DNA of 64,000 nt from Phyllobacterium sp. T1293. Lineage in GTDB: Bacteria; Pseudomonadota; Alphaproteobacteria; Rhizobiales; Rhizobiaceae. Location: the NCBI RefSeq assembly GCF_020731415.2, contig NZ_CP088273.1:2423001-2487000 (forward strand). The letters run 5' to 3'. Below the pieces are notes generated by a model. The model was not told the DNA's origin. It worked only from the letters and a program-made list of their open reading frames with translations, and made no database searches. A program made the position numbers and the translations under genes. Below, one piece after another: positions 48,023 through 56,184 of this stretch (position 1 is its first letter; each line of letters begins with the position of its first letter).

Positions 48023-48592
48023 ATGTCTCATAAAATAGATAATGTCGATGAGAAAATCGGCGCCCGCATCCGGATCGAACGCGAGGCGCGCGGCTGGTCC
48101 CTGACGGAGCTTGCGGAAAAATCCGGCGTGTCGCGCGCCATGATCAACAAGGTGGAACGCGGCCAGAGCAGCCCGACGGCCATGCTGATGGCGCGTTTTT
48201 CCGGTGCCTTTGGCCTGAGCATGTCAACGCTGATGGCGCGCGCCGAAATGCAGGAGGGACGCCTGTTGCGCCACAAGGACCAACCGCTGTGGATCGACCC
48301 GGACAGCGGCTATACCCGCCGCCATGTCTCCCCCGCCTCGGACCTGCCTGTGGATGTGGTGCATATCGACCTGCCGGCAAGGGCGCGGGTGGCGCTCCCC
48401 GCCTCTTCTTATGTTTTCCAGCGGCACCTGATCTGGGTTTTGCACGGCACACTCAGTTTTACCGAGGGTGAAACGTTTCATCTGATGGAACAGGGCGATT
48501 GCCTGGAACTTGGCGCCCCCAGCGACTGTGTGTTTGCCAATGAAACGGATGAGGCCTGCCGCTACGCGGTGATTGTGGTGAGCACGAGGTAA
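48023..48592 (+). CDS. XRE-family transcriptional regulator with cupin domain
   Basis: 189 residues. The N-terminal XRE helix-turn-helix shows ARIRIEREARGWSLTELAEK and GVSRAMINKVERGQSSPTAM. The C-terminal half is a cupin barrel (about 105-185) with PASSYVFQRHLIWVLHGTLS and MEQGDCLELGAPSDCVF, a small-molecule sensing domain. ATG 48023 is chosen; an upstream open frame runs antisense through the acetyltransferase gene. The pair of divergent starts only 30 bases apart suggests shared control of the acetyltransferase. No ribosome site is obvious, so the mRNA may be nearly leaderless. Confidence 0.88.
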   Translation: MSHKIDNVDEKIGARIRIEREARGWSLTELAEKSGVSRAMINKVERGQSSPTAMLMARFSGAFGLSMSTLMARAEMQEGRLLRHKDQPLWIDPDSGYTRRHVSPASDLPVDVVHIDLPARARVALPASSYVFQRHLIWVLHGTLSFTEGETFHLMEQGDCLELGAPSDCVFANETDEACRYAVIVVSTR

Positions 48593-48602
48593 CGCAAACA
48601 CG

Positions 48603-48921
48603 GGTGTGGGCATGGTGTGTGGGGCGTGGTTCGCCCTTCGGCAAGCTCAGGAAGCTCACCATGAGGGAGAGGAGTGATGAAACGCTGATCGAAGGGTCGC
48701 AGAATTTAGCTCCGCCACCCCACCCATCTCAGTCATCCTCGGGCTTGACCCGAGGATGACGGGTAGGGGTATGTCCCTCCCCACGAGGACGGAGATGGGT
48801 GGGGTGGCGGAGCTAAATTCTGCAACCTTGGCGATTAGCATTGCTTCTCCAATCTCCCTCATGGTGAGCTTCCTGAGCTTGCCGAAGGGCGAACCACGCA
48901 CCACACAACATGCCCACCCCA
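48603..48921. repeat. Large palindromic intergenic repeat, copy B
   Basis: The outer arms (about 48603-48674 and 48855-48921) are near-perfect inverted copies and share the block AAGCTCACCATGAGGGAGAG with copy A at 25583-25766. Inner arms carrying CAGAATTTAGCTCCGCCACC and its complement continue the palindrome toward the centre. An unrelated smaller palindrome, TCATCCTCGGG-CTTGA-CCCGAGGATGA, sits off-centre at 48733-48759 and looks like a nested REP-type unit. No protein is encoded. Confidence 0.87.
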
Positions 48922-49152
48922 ATCAATATCCCCGCCCTCTTTCCACCGACAGGATCAACCGCCCTTGCTGACGGGCAAAACAGCCCCCCAATCCAGTTAT
49001 CACACACTGTAAGAAGGACAGAAATTTTAGTGGCTCGCGCTAAAAGCTGTTATGACGAGGCTTGCAATTCGGGTGCAATAACGCTATCAGGCGCGTCATC
49101 CTCCGGCGTGTTTTTGACGGGCCGGGCGCTAGGATCGGGAAGTCCCTTCCCC

Positions 49153-49228
49153 GCCGCTTTAGCTCAGTTGGTAGAGCACATCATTCGTAATGATGGGGTC
49201 CTCGGTTCGATTCCGGGAAGCGGCACCA
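49153..49228 (+). tRNA. tRNA-Thr (anticodon CGT)
   Basis: A 76-base cloverleaf including an encoded CCA. The acceptor stem is GCCGCTT/AAGCGGC, the D arm AGCTCAGTTGGTAGAGC, the anticodon arm CATCA-TTCGTAA-TGATG with anticodon CGT, and the T loop TTCGATT. Accessory, A+T-richer DNA begins soon after its 3' end, so it may mark an integration point, though no second attachment copy was found. Confidence 0.97.
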
Positions 49229-49305
49229 TTTCCTTTGATCCCAAACAATTTGAAACTGTAAAAGCTACGGAAATGGCTATTAATATAGTCACAGAAATGT
49301 TACTC

Positions 49306-49357
49306 AAAATAACTTACGGCATTTATTCTATGATAATAAAGTAACGTAAGTTATTTT
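49306..49357. promoter_or_regulatory. Perfect inverted repeat before the STAND NTPase gene
   Basis: AAAATAACTTACG (49306-49318) and CGTAAGTTATTTT (49345-49357) are perfect 13-base inverted copies separated by 26 bases, ending 17 bases before the TTG start. The sequence could be an operator for a repressor of the downstream gene or a hairpin in its leader. Confidence 0.6.
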
Positions 49358-49374
49358 GGGGAGATATCGCTACT

Positions 49375-51999
49375 TTGTCGTCAGAACAAATATTTTCACA
49401 ACTCATAATAAATTTACGAAATCTTGTAGATGCCCTTTCGCTCACACCAGATGTGGCAGATGCCCTAATCCCAGATGGAAAACCCCATGAAGGTGAAAAA
49501 CAATTATGGGATTACAAAGAAAAACTACCAAGATTACCCGAGAAGGCAACAGATGACGATCGAAAGATATTTAACGCCGAACTTGGAGACTTAATAAAAG
49601 ATGCCGTATCTTTTCACAATGCATATGGAGGCTATATCGTCTTTGGGGTGACAGACAAGGGCAAAGACCGTATAAAAGGAATTGAGTGTGATTTCGATTG
49701 CGCCGACTTTAACAAGCGTCTTAATTCTTATATTGGCGATAATCCGATTGAGTGCGACTATCGTTCAATGGGAGTTTTTGCGCCCAATGGCGAGCAACGA
49801 AATATCGGATTCCTTTTAATCCCTCGCCGCGCTACAGGTGCAATTCCCGTACGATTTTTGAAAGAGGGCCCGTTAAAAATTAACGGTGGAAAGTGCTTTA
49901 ACAAAGAGACGTATGTACGCATTCGTGATGAATGTCGTCCTGCTGCAAGCATAAGCTCTGATTGGGTTTTTCTGCATTCCGACCGATCCCCTCCCGGACA
50001 ACGTATAACCGAATATCGTTCCAACAGAATTTCCTCGTCACTCCCAGCGCGCGACCCAGATCTCGTGGAGTTTCTCGGGAGATCTGGGGCACTCGCAAAA
50101 TTGAGAGAGTGGATAGCAGATCCTCGAAGCCCAGTCCGTTTGATCACTGGGATCGGTGGATTAGGTAAAACAACCCTAGCCTACCGATTTGCAGAGGAAG
50201 TTACCGAACTAGGAGCCGGCGCGGTTGAACAGGTACTCTGGCTCGCTGCAAAAGTGAGAACTTATTCCGCGTTAAAAGGCGAGATGGTCGCCGTAGGACG
50301 AGTTGATTTTGACGATTTGATGAGCCTTCATCGCGAAATTCTACACGTGCTACATTATGAGTCTCCAGTGGACGATGATGATGTTGAGACCGAAGAGCTT
50401 GAAGAAAGAATCATTGAAGCACTAAATATTGTACCCTGCTTAATCGTAGTGGACGATATAGACAGTCTTGAGCCAGAAGAGCAACGACGTGTCGTCTCAT
50501 CAATGAATGGCATAGGTCTTCGCACTGTAGGACGTGAGCTTGCATCTAGTAAAATACTGATGACATCCCGAATAGACCAGGGACTTCCACAGACGTCAGT
50601 CCTGAAGCTAGCTGGCTTGGAACGAGACGTCTTTGGACACTATGTATCAAACATCGCTCGATTGTTCGGCATTCCCGCGATCTATGGAGAGACACTCGAT
50701 GAACTCTACGAGAGCTCGTCTGGCTCCCCCCTCTTTTCCGCATCTATAGTGCGCCTTGTCAAACTTGGTGAGGGTATCAAGCAAGCTATTGAAACTTGGA
50801 AAGGTCAAGATGGTGAAGATGTACGAGCTTTTGCGTTTAAGCGGGAAATTGAACGGCTAAGCTCCCCAGACGCTCGCCTACTTCTTGCTGTCATTCTCTT
50901 AGGAGAAACAAGTATCCATGATCTTGCAACTATACTTGAAATCACCCCGAAAATCGTTCGCGACAGAATATCACGGCTCCAGAGTTATCATCTTTTAGCA
51001 ACCTCAATACGCGGAAGCGGTGATGCAACAATATTTGTGCCAAGTGATTTGATATCAGTCAAAGAAATTCTAAAAAGGCATCTTGGGTCACAAGCGGCCA
51101 CTGTCCAAGAAGCCTGCGCGAAAGCCGAAGAGCGAAGCCAGTCGAACTCCAAATCAATAGGGTTGGCAATAAGAAAAATAATTAGTGATTGGAAGGAGGG
51201 TCGCGCTAATGACGCAGTAATATCTGCGCGCAAGTTGCAATCTCAACATCCGACTAATGGCGATGCATTCTCTATTTACGGTGCAGCTCTTCTAAAGGTG
51301 TCGCCACCGCGAGCAAAAGAAGCTGACCTTGTTCTTGAATCGGCTCGTAAACTCGGTTGCGGACGACCAGAACTGTCGTCTTACATCATCCAAGCAAAGA
51401 AATTATTAGAGGACTGGCAAGGGCTGTATGAGCTAACAAAATCGCTCTCTTCGACCGAACTTCACCGCGATATTTGGCTCGATGCGTTTATTGCTGCGTG
51501 TACCGGCTTAATAAAAACTGCAAAAATTCGCGGTGATTGGAAGCGGGTTGCAGTACTGGCTTTTGAAGTGGTCCAGCGTATTAGTTCCAAGATGCAAAGG
51601 CAGACAGTGGCCCCATCTTTTTTTCAAAGATTAATAAGTATTCGCTTTGATTTTGCTAGGGAATACTTCGATGCGGTGGCACACTATTCACCCAGAGCAG
51701 GAGACCAGCTCGAAGTATTTGAAGCCGCAATCAAACTTGGAGAATTTGAAATCTATCTGTCAGACATCCTTAAGCGCGCTTTATCCGCACTAATCCTCTG
51801 GTGGGGTGATGTGGAAAAACGCCCTGTTATAGATGATTTGGCCAGAGAAATTTTGTTACGCCAAATAAGACGACTTGAAAAACTTGAAAGGAGTATCAGC
51901 ACTCTACCCAAACCAAATCCCGAACTTCTCTTAATTATTTCTTCCACAAATCATGATCTTTCGTTTCGCGGCTCCAGTTACGGTACATCGACTCATTAG
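49375..51999 (+). CDS. AlbA_2 plus NB-ARC-like STAND NTPase; candidate phage-defence protein
   Basis: 874 residues. An N-terminal AlbA_2/Schlafen-like domain (about 40-185) has LWDYKEKLP and AVSFHNAYGGYIVFGVTD. An FLGR motif (233-236) leads into an NB-ARC-type ATPase: Walker A GIGGLGKTT (259-267), Walker B CLIVVDDIDSL (355-365), and sensor ILMTSR (394-399). A winged-helix-like segment and a helical, TPR-like C-terminus (about 560-870) follow. This is the sensor-switch layout of STAND proteins, several of which act in phage defence. The start is TTG 49375 with GGGGAG 11 bases upstream; no in-frame ATG occurs until residue 132. The gene is much A+T-richer than its neighbours and follows a tRNA, suggesting recent acquisition. 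The function is inferred. Confidence 0.8.
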   Translation: MSSEQIFSQLIINLRNLVDALSLTPDVADALIPDGKPHEGEKQLWDYKEKLPRLPEKATDDDRKIFNAELGDLIKDAVSFHNAYGGYIVFGVTDKGKDRIKGIECDFDCADFNKRLNSYIGDNPIECDYRSMGVFAPNGEQRNIGFLLIPRRATGAIPVRFLKEGPLKINGGKCFNKETYVRIRDECRPAASISSDWVFLHSDRSPPGQRITEYRSNRISSSLPARDPDLVEFLGRSGALAKLREWIADPRSPVRLITGIGGLGKTTLAYRFAEEVTELGAGAVEQVLWLAAKVRTYSALKGEMVAVGRVDFDDLMSLHREILHVLHYESPVDDDDVETEELEERIIEALNIVPCLIVVDDIDSLEPEEQRRVVSSMNGIGLRTVGRELASSKILMTSRIDQGLPQTSVLKLAGLERDVFGHYVSNIARLFGIPAIYGETLDELYESSSGSPLFSASIVRLVKLGEGIKQAIETWKGQDGEDVRAFAFKREIERLSSPDARLLLAVILLGETSIHDLATILEITPKIVRDRISRLQSYHLLATSIRGSGDATIFVPSDLISVKEILKRHLGSQAATVQEACAKAEERSQSNSKSIGLAIRKIISDWKEGRANDAVISARKLQSQHPTNGDAFSIYGAALLKVSPPRAKEADLVLESARKLGCGRPELSSYIIQAKKLLEDWQGLYELTKSLSSTELHRDIWLDAFIAACTGLIKTAKIRGDWKRVAVLAFEVVQRISSKMQRQTVAPSFFQRLISIRFDFAREYFDAVAHYSPRAGDQLEVFEAAIKLGEFEIYLSDILKRALSALILWWGDVEKRPVIDDLAREILLRQIRRLEKLERSISTLPKPNPELLLIISSTNHDLSFRGSSYGTSTH

Positions 52000-52193
52000 T
52001 TTCGAAATTCTCGCTGTGATCAACTCAAAATGGCGCGGCCTTGCGACACGTTTGGATAGACCTTAACGAGTCATTGGAAACAGCTTCGCCCGCCAAACTA
52101 AAGCGCAGCTTCAACGCGGCTGATCTGATCTTCGTATACGTAATTTGTAGTCAGATTGAATCTTGATATCGATCACTGTCAAGAGCGATTTGC

Positions 52194-52541
52194 TCAAATC
52201 ACAGTCAGCCGCCGCCTGACCGCTTTTCGTACGCGGTACCAATAGGTTTGTTCTGCTCCAACGCAGCGACGCCATGCGCGGTGGTGGCGGGCAAAAGCTT
52301 CGCCCTCGGGATCGCGGTGATTGGCGATTATGGCTTCTGCAACGCTATCAATTTCACTCGCAGGGATTAGTCGCGGCTCAATGGTGTCTTTCCATATAGT
52401 CCGCAAGACCAAGCTTATAAATATGAGCACTTGCCCGCTTAAGAACACGACCAAAAGCCAGCCCAAAGTTTGAAGAATAAGATTAACTGCGAACATATAA
52501 GAACCAGAGATCAAGTTTCGACTGTTTCCGATGTTATACAT
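52194..52541 (-). CDS. Small membrane protein of unknown function
   Basis: 115 residues with one long hydrophobic segment (LILQTLGWLLVVFLSGQVLI) continuing into FISLVLRTIW, followed by a basic, charged tail (RHHRAWRRCVGAEQTYWYR, KAVRRRLTVI). No family is recognised. ATG 52541 or the ATG at 52496 could be the start. It lies in the accessory stretch between the STAND gene and an XRE regulator and is divergent from the latter by 68 bases. The C-terminal half resembles fragments seen beside mobile elements, but this is weak. Confidence 0.55.
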   Translation of the reverse strand: MYNIGNSRNLISGSYMFAVNLILQTLGWLLVVFLSGQVLIFISLVLRTIWKDTIEPRLIPASEIDSVAEAIIANHRDPEGEAFARHHRAWRRCVGAEQTYWYRVRKAVRRRLTVI

Positions 52542-52609
52542 CTTATTTTTGAGAATCCATAGTTCCTATCTATGGATTTAACAAGCTGCATGCCTCTCTT
52601 TCAGGACGC

Positions 52610-52936
52610 ATGGAACTTCAACTCCTCTTCGGCGCAAATGTGCGTCATCACCGCAAAGCAAAGGGCTGGACGCTTGAGCATCTGGCTGAATTGGTCGGTG
52701 TATCCCAAGAGACGATCGGCAAGATCGAGCGAGGCAAAGCCGCGCCGCTTTTTGACACCGCTGATAAGATCGCGTCAGCACTCAATGTGCCGACGCCGGT
52801 TCTGTTCGGGGCTGGCACCGTGCCGGGTACAGGCGAGCGCGCGCGGCTTCTAACGGATATTCATCGAACGCTTTCGCGCATGAATGATGAACAGCTTGAT
52901 CGCGCTGCCAAAATGCTCAAAGCGTTTATGGGGTAA
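52610..52936 (+). CDS. XRE-family helix-turn-helix regulator
   Basis: 108 residues. The HTH domain covers about residues 5-62 (LLFGANVRHHRKAKGWTLEH, LAELVGVSQETIGKIERGKA) with a short C-terminal helix ending DRAAKMLKAFMG. It resembles small chromosomal or plasmid-borne Cro/CI-type regulators. A nearly identical C-terminal peptide survives as a fragment at 55876-55911. It is divergent from a small membrane protein gene and may control it. Whether it also acts on the STAND gene is unknown. Confidence 0.87.
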   Translation: MELQLLFGANVRHHRKAKGWTLEHLAELVGVSQETIGKIERGKAAPLFDTADKIASALNVPTPVLFGAGTVPGTGERARLLTDIHRTLSRMNDEQLDRAAKMLKAFMG

Positions 52937-52992
52937 TCTGGCATGGGCGATGGCCGTGCCAGACCATGGCTCCACCGGTAGCCGCGCGCTGA

Positions 52993-53571
52993 CTATTTTG
53001 TCAGCTTGGCAAGCTGGGTGGTGACGATTGTGCTGAACAGTTCAGGATCGCCCAAAGCCCTTGCCGAGAGCATTGCCCCATGGACCGATGCCAGCAGCAT
53101 CTGGGCCTCATCCTCGGGCTGTCTGTTCAAGCGGAACAGGCCCTGCTCCGCTCCGGCGCGCAGAACCAAGGTAAGCCATGCCGCAAGACTGTGAAAATGG
53201 CTGCGAACGCGGGATGCAACTTCATCGGGCAGCATCTGCATCTCGCCAGCCAGCATCGCGCAGACACAGAAGGGTTGCGAGGCATCGCGAATGCATGTCT
53301 GCCAGTAGTTCAGATAGGATTGCAGCTGTTCGGCGGGGCTTGCGACCTGCTCGCGCAGCGCATTCAGACCCGCTTCCGCCTGCCGCCTGTAGCGATCCAC
53401 CAGCACCGCGACCAGCTCGGCCTTTGCCGGGAAATGATGGTGGATACTCGCCTTGCGGATGCCGATTGCCGCCGAGATATCGGCATAGCTGAACCCGTTA
53501 TAGCCCCCCGCAACGATGAGAGACTGGGCGACATCAAGAATCTTTTCTGACGTGGAAGCCGTTGATTTCAT
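52993..53571 (-). CDS. TetR-family transcriptional regulator
   Basis: 192 residues. The N-terminal HTH has KILDVAQSLIVAGGYNGFSY, ADISAAIGIRKASIHHHFPA and KAELVAVLVDRYR; the rest is a helical ligand-binding domain with TetR_C-like features (CIRDASQPFCVCAMLAGEMQ). It is divergent from a DUF308-like membrane protein gene, and the gap between them holds two CCTWCTGGTAGG sites, so it probably represses both itself and that gene. The ligand is unknown. Confidence 0.92.
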   Translation of the reverse strand: MKSTASTSEKILDVAQSLIVAGGYNGFSYADISAAIGIRKASIHHHFPAKAELVAVLVDRYRRQAEAGLNALREQVASPAEQLQSYLNYWQTCIRDASQPFCVCAMLAGEMQMLPDEVASRVRSHFHSLAAWLTLVLRAGAEQGLFRLNRQPEDEAQMLLASVHGAMLSARALGDPELFSTIVTTQLAKLTK

Positions 53572-53582
53572 GCCGCCACCTA

Positions 53583-53594
53583 CCTTCTGGTAGG
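53583..53594. promoter_or_regulatory. Candidate TetR operator, site 1
   Basis: CCTTCTGGTAGG, part of the near-palindrome CCTACCTTCTGGTAGG, lies 12 bases upstream of the TetR start codon. It matches site 2 at 11 of 12 positions and could block transcription of the TetR gene. Confidence 0.6.
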
Positions 53595-53674
53595 CCGGAT
53601 GTCAAGCCTTGCCAGCGCTTGCGCTTTTCACAATGAGGTGTTCAGGCAGCGGGTTGACTCTGCGCCATAACCTT

Positions 53675-53686
53675 CCTACTGGTAGG
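53675..53686. promoter_or_regulatory. Candidate TetR operator, site 2
   Basis: CCTACTGGTAGG, followed by TAG, lies 24 bases upstream of the membrane-protein start and 16 bases after a TTGACT that may be its -35 element. A regulator bound here would cover the promoter. Confidence 0.6.
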
Positions 53687-53710
53687 TAGACATCAACAGG
53701 GAATTTCCCG

Positions 53711-54268
53711 ATGCAAAGCCAATCTTCAACCCAGTCCAATTGGCTGTGGTCCTATTATCTCACACGCGCCATATTCTCGGTCGCCTGGGTTGCCGCCGCT
53801 ATTCTCTTCAGCGCGCAGGCCAATCTCGCCGCGCTTCTGCTCGTCATCTATCCGGCATGGGACGCTCTTGCCAATCTGGTTGACGCCAAGAGCAATGGCG
53901 GCTTGCAGGCCAACCGGTCTCAGGCGTTGAATGTCGCGGTCAGCACCGTAACGACGCTCGCCGTCATCGCGGCTGTCAGCAGCAGCATGTATGCGGTTCT
54001 GGCCGTGTTTGGCGTCTGGGCGATCTTTTCGGGTCTGCTGCAGCTCAATACGGGGGTAAAGCGCTGGCGTTCCTACGGCGCGCAATGGGCGATGATCCTG
54101 AGCGGTGCGCAGTCCGCCCTCGCCGGCGGCTTCATGATCAGCCAGTCCATCGGCGCAACCGTGCCGACAATTCTGGACATTGCTCCCTATGCGGCATTCG
54201 GCGCGTTCTACTTCCTGCTGTCCGCAGTCTGGCTTGTCGTTACTGCCTATCGCAAAGCGGAGGCGTAA
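53711..54268 (+). CDS. DUF308-like integral membrane protein
   Basis: 185 residues with about six membrane segments (AIFSVAWVAAAILFSAQ, LAALLLVIYPAWDALANLV, VAVSTVTTLAVIAAVSSSMY, VLAVFGVWAIFSGLLQL, YAAFGAFYFLLSAVWLVV). The pattern of paired short helices with a WAIFSGLLQL-type motif is that of HdeD/DUF308 proteins, linked in other bacteria to acid resistance. AGGGA precedes ATG 53711. The upstream TetR gene and operators suggest inducible expression. The role here is not known. Confidence 0.78.
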   Translation: MQSQSSTQSNWLWSYYLTRAIFSVAWVAAAILFSAQANLAALLLVIYPAWDALANLVDAKSNGGLQANRSQALNVAVSTVTTLAVIAAVSSSMYAVLAVFGVWAIFSGLLQLNTGVKRWRSYGAQWAMILSGAQSALAGGFMISQSIGATVPTILDIAPYAAFGAFYFLLSAVWLVVTAYRKAEA

Positions 54269-54395
54269 GCACGGCATCGCTTTGCTGGCCTTACAGCCGC
54301 GCCGCCGCGCGCGGCTGTCATTGCCATGCGGCGACTGTTCATTGTAAATATTCGGGTAAATATTCGGCCTGTTTGCTTTTTGGAGGAGACGCAGC

Positions 54396-54788
54396 ATGGA
54401 CCAGTTCACCGGCGGTTGCCTGTGCGGTAGCGTCCGCATTGTGGCTTCGGGACGCCCCTACCGGGTTGGCCTTTGTCACTGTCTCGACTGCCGCAAACAT
54501 CATGGAGCGCTTTTTCACGCCTCGGCCATATTCCCTGAGGATGCGGTGACAATCGAGGGCGAAACCCGAGATTATGCCGGGCGGTTTTTCTGCCCGCGCT
54601 GCGGTTCACCGGTTTTCGCCCGCAGTGCCGACGAGATCGAAGTGAATCTGGGCTCGCTTGATGCGCCCGACCAGTTCATCCCAACCTATGAACTTTGGAC
54701 CATCAGGCGCGAATCCTGGTTGCCGCCATTTCCGCTGGCAAAACGATATGAGCGCGACCGCGAGTCCACCAGCCGCTCCGAAGAGTAG
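54396..54788 (+). CDS. GFA family zinc protein (glutathione-dependent formaldehyde-activating-like)
   Basis: 130 residues. The GFA cysteine pattern is intact: GGCLCGSVRIVASG, GLCHCLDCRKHHGALF and FFCPRCGSPVFARSADEIEV, giving CxC, CxxC and CxxC zinc sites. ELWTIRRESWLPPF near the end is typical. The named reaction, S-hydroxymethylglutathione formation, is disputed for most members. GGAGGAG lies 8-10 bases before ATG 54396. It stands alone between a TetR-controlled membrane protein and a convergent methyltransferase. Confidence 0.93.
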   Translation: MDQFTGGCLCGSVRIVASGRPYRVGLCHCLDCRKHHGALFHASAIFPEDAVTIEGETRDYAGRFFCPRCGSPVFARSADEIEVNLGSLDAPDQFIPTYELWTIRRESWLPPFPLAKRYERDRESTSRSEE

Positions 54789-54817
54789 GACGCGCGAACT
54801 GGGCGCAATCCTTGCGG

Positions 54818-55453
54818 TTATCTCTTGCGCGCCACGATATAAGGTCTGCTGTCGTTGCGGCTGGTGGCGTGGATTTCGCTGGCAAGAATATCGAACCCGG
54901 CCTCGCTGATAAACGCAGTCAATTCTGCCATCCGGAAAATGCCGGCATAGGGAGCCTTGCCGACAGCGCGCATCACAGGCAGGGCCAGCCGGATGAGCGG
55001 GTTCATTTCCCCGACACAGGGGGTTTTGGAGATGAACAAGCCTTTTGCATCAAGAAGAGCATGGATGCTGCGCAATGTGCCGGGCAGATCGCGCACCAGA
55101 TGCAGATAGTTGAAACCCAGAACCGCATCAAACCGGTCTGTCCCTGATGTGATTGTCTCGGCGGTTGCCGTGCGGAAGGTCAGTCCCGCGAGAGGATTGG
55201 CAACGTGCTTGTCATTGGCAATCGCAATCATCTCGGCAGAGATGTCAGTGGCAAGATAGCTTTGCACACCACCGGCAAGCTGCAGCGCCGTTGTTCCGGT
55301 GCCGCAGCCCAGCTCCAACACGCGGCATGCGGGGTCGAGCAGAGCGCGGGTACGGTCAAGCGTGCGCTCATACCCGGCCTGATCCGAAACCGCAGATGCG
55401 GCATATTTCCGCGAACTTCGATCCCAGAAACGGGCGTCGCTGGCTGTGTTCAT
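54818..55453 (-). CDS. Class I SAM-dependent methyltransferase
   Basis: 211 residues. It has motif I RVLELGCGTGTTALQLA, ATDISAEMIAIANDK, FDAVLGFNYLHLVRDL and LLDAKGLFISKTPCVGEMNP. The RFWDRSSRKYAASAVSDQAG start is typical of small Methyltransf_11/25 proteins of unknown substrate. It is convergent with the GFA gene and divergent from the small XRE regulator at 55631. No substrate can be read from the context. Confidence 0.9.
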   Translation of the reverse strand: MNTASDARFWDRSSRKYAASAVSDQAGYERTLDRTRALLDPACRVLELGCGTGTTALQLAGGVQSYLATDISAEMIAIANDKHVANPLAGLTFRTATAETITSGTDRFDAVLGFNYLHLVRDLPGTLRSIHALLDAKGLFISKTPCVGEMNPLIRLALPVMRAVGKAPYAGIFRMAELTAFISEAGFDILASEIHATSRNDSRPYIVARKR

Positions 55454-55630
55454 ATGGTCTGTTCCCCTGCAATCCGGATCAGTGCAATCGTTCCGCTTTG
55501 CCTACGCGCTCTTATTATCGGCAGAATTTCATGCGGGAACGTTACCGGCAAGCCAACATCCCTTCCTATTGTAAACGCGGTTTTGTTGACTACAGTCGGC
55601 TGGACAATTGTTGAGAGTGCGATCCACGCA

Positions 55631-55846
55631 ATGGAAAACGTTCGCGGAATTCTGGCGCGCAATGTCAGGCTTGGCAGACAGAAGTTGCAGCTTTCCCAGG
55701 AAGAGCTTGCAGCCCAGGCGGATGTTGACAGAACGTACATATCCGGCATCGAGCGTGAAACACGCAACCCAACCATAACGATTATCGCCAAGATCGCGGT
55801 CGTACTTGAAACCACAGCGGCCGCACTGCTCACCAGTCATCCTTAA
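55631..55846 (+). CDS. Short XRE-family helix-turn-helix protein
   Basis: 71 residues forming only the HTH domain: RGILARNVRLGRQKLQLSQE, ELAAQADVDRTYISGIERET, RNPTITIIAKIAVVLETTAA. Proteins of this type often regulate restriction-modification controllers or small operons. It starts at ATG 55631; the longer open frame from 55205 runs antisense into the methyltransferase gene. No ribosome site is obvious. Immediately downstream lies a fragment of another XRE gene, so the region has been rearranged. Confidence 0.78.
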   Translation: MENVRGILARNVRLGRQKLQLSQEELAAQADVDRTYISGIERETRNPTITIIAKIAVVLETTAAALLTSHP

Positions 55847-55875
55847 AACCGAACCGATGCATGGCGGGTCGCTCG

Positions 55876-55911
55876 GCCATGCTGAAGATGCTGAAAGCAT
55901 TTATGGGATAG
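55876..55911 (+). pseudogene. C-terminal fragment of a second XRE gene
   Basis: Eleven codons read AMLKMLKAFMG followed by TAG, very close to the AKMLKAFMG end of the XRE protein at 52610-52936. The DNA around it (GCTGAAAGCATTTATGGG) also resembles that gene. It is not joined to the upstream 71-residue XRE gene. I interpret it as the remaining 3' tip of a deleted paralogue. Confidence 0.45.
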
Positions 55912-55922
55912 AGCACGAGCCT

Positions 55923-56159
55923 CTATCCCGGGCTGCGCCGCCAAAGCACCGGGTTGTCACACGATCGGATAACAGGTTCGCACATCTCGTCCATGACCGC
56001 GTGCTTCACGCGCCGTTCGAAATAGGCTTCCGGCCAGCCAATATCCGCAAGGATATGGTCAGGAAGCTCATTGATGTGCCGGTACGTGCGCGCCGCGCGC
56101 CAGTGGCTCGCCAGCCTGAAAAAGAAAGACGCAATATCAGCCATATCGGCCTCCATCAT
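55923..56159 (-). CDS. DUF1127 family small protein
   Basis: Up to 78 residues. The DUF1127 core is visible in RTYRHINELPDHILADIGWP, preceded by a helix with Arg pairs. Such proteins are widespread in alphaproteobacteria; some bind RNA or affect phosphate and carbon stress responses. The start could be 56159 or the second Met at 56144. A hairpin at 56185-56209 and the Cys-rich gene upstream lie on the same strand. The long C-terminal extension after the core is unusual for the shortest members. Confidence 0.85.
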   Translation of the reverse strand: MMEADMADIASFFFRLASHWRAARTYRHINELPDHILADIGWPEAYFERRVKHAVMDEMCEPVIRSCDNPVLWRRSPG

Positions 56160-56184
56160 TTTGGTTCTTGAGTTGCGTGGGTTT

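Noticed and set aside
49153..52193. Complete genomic island bounded by tRNA-Thr attachment repeats
   Set aside because: No second copy of the tRNA 3' end and no integrase gene were found downstream, so island borders cannot be supported.
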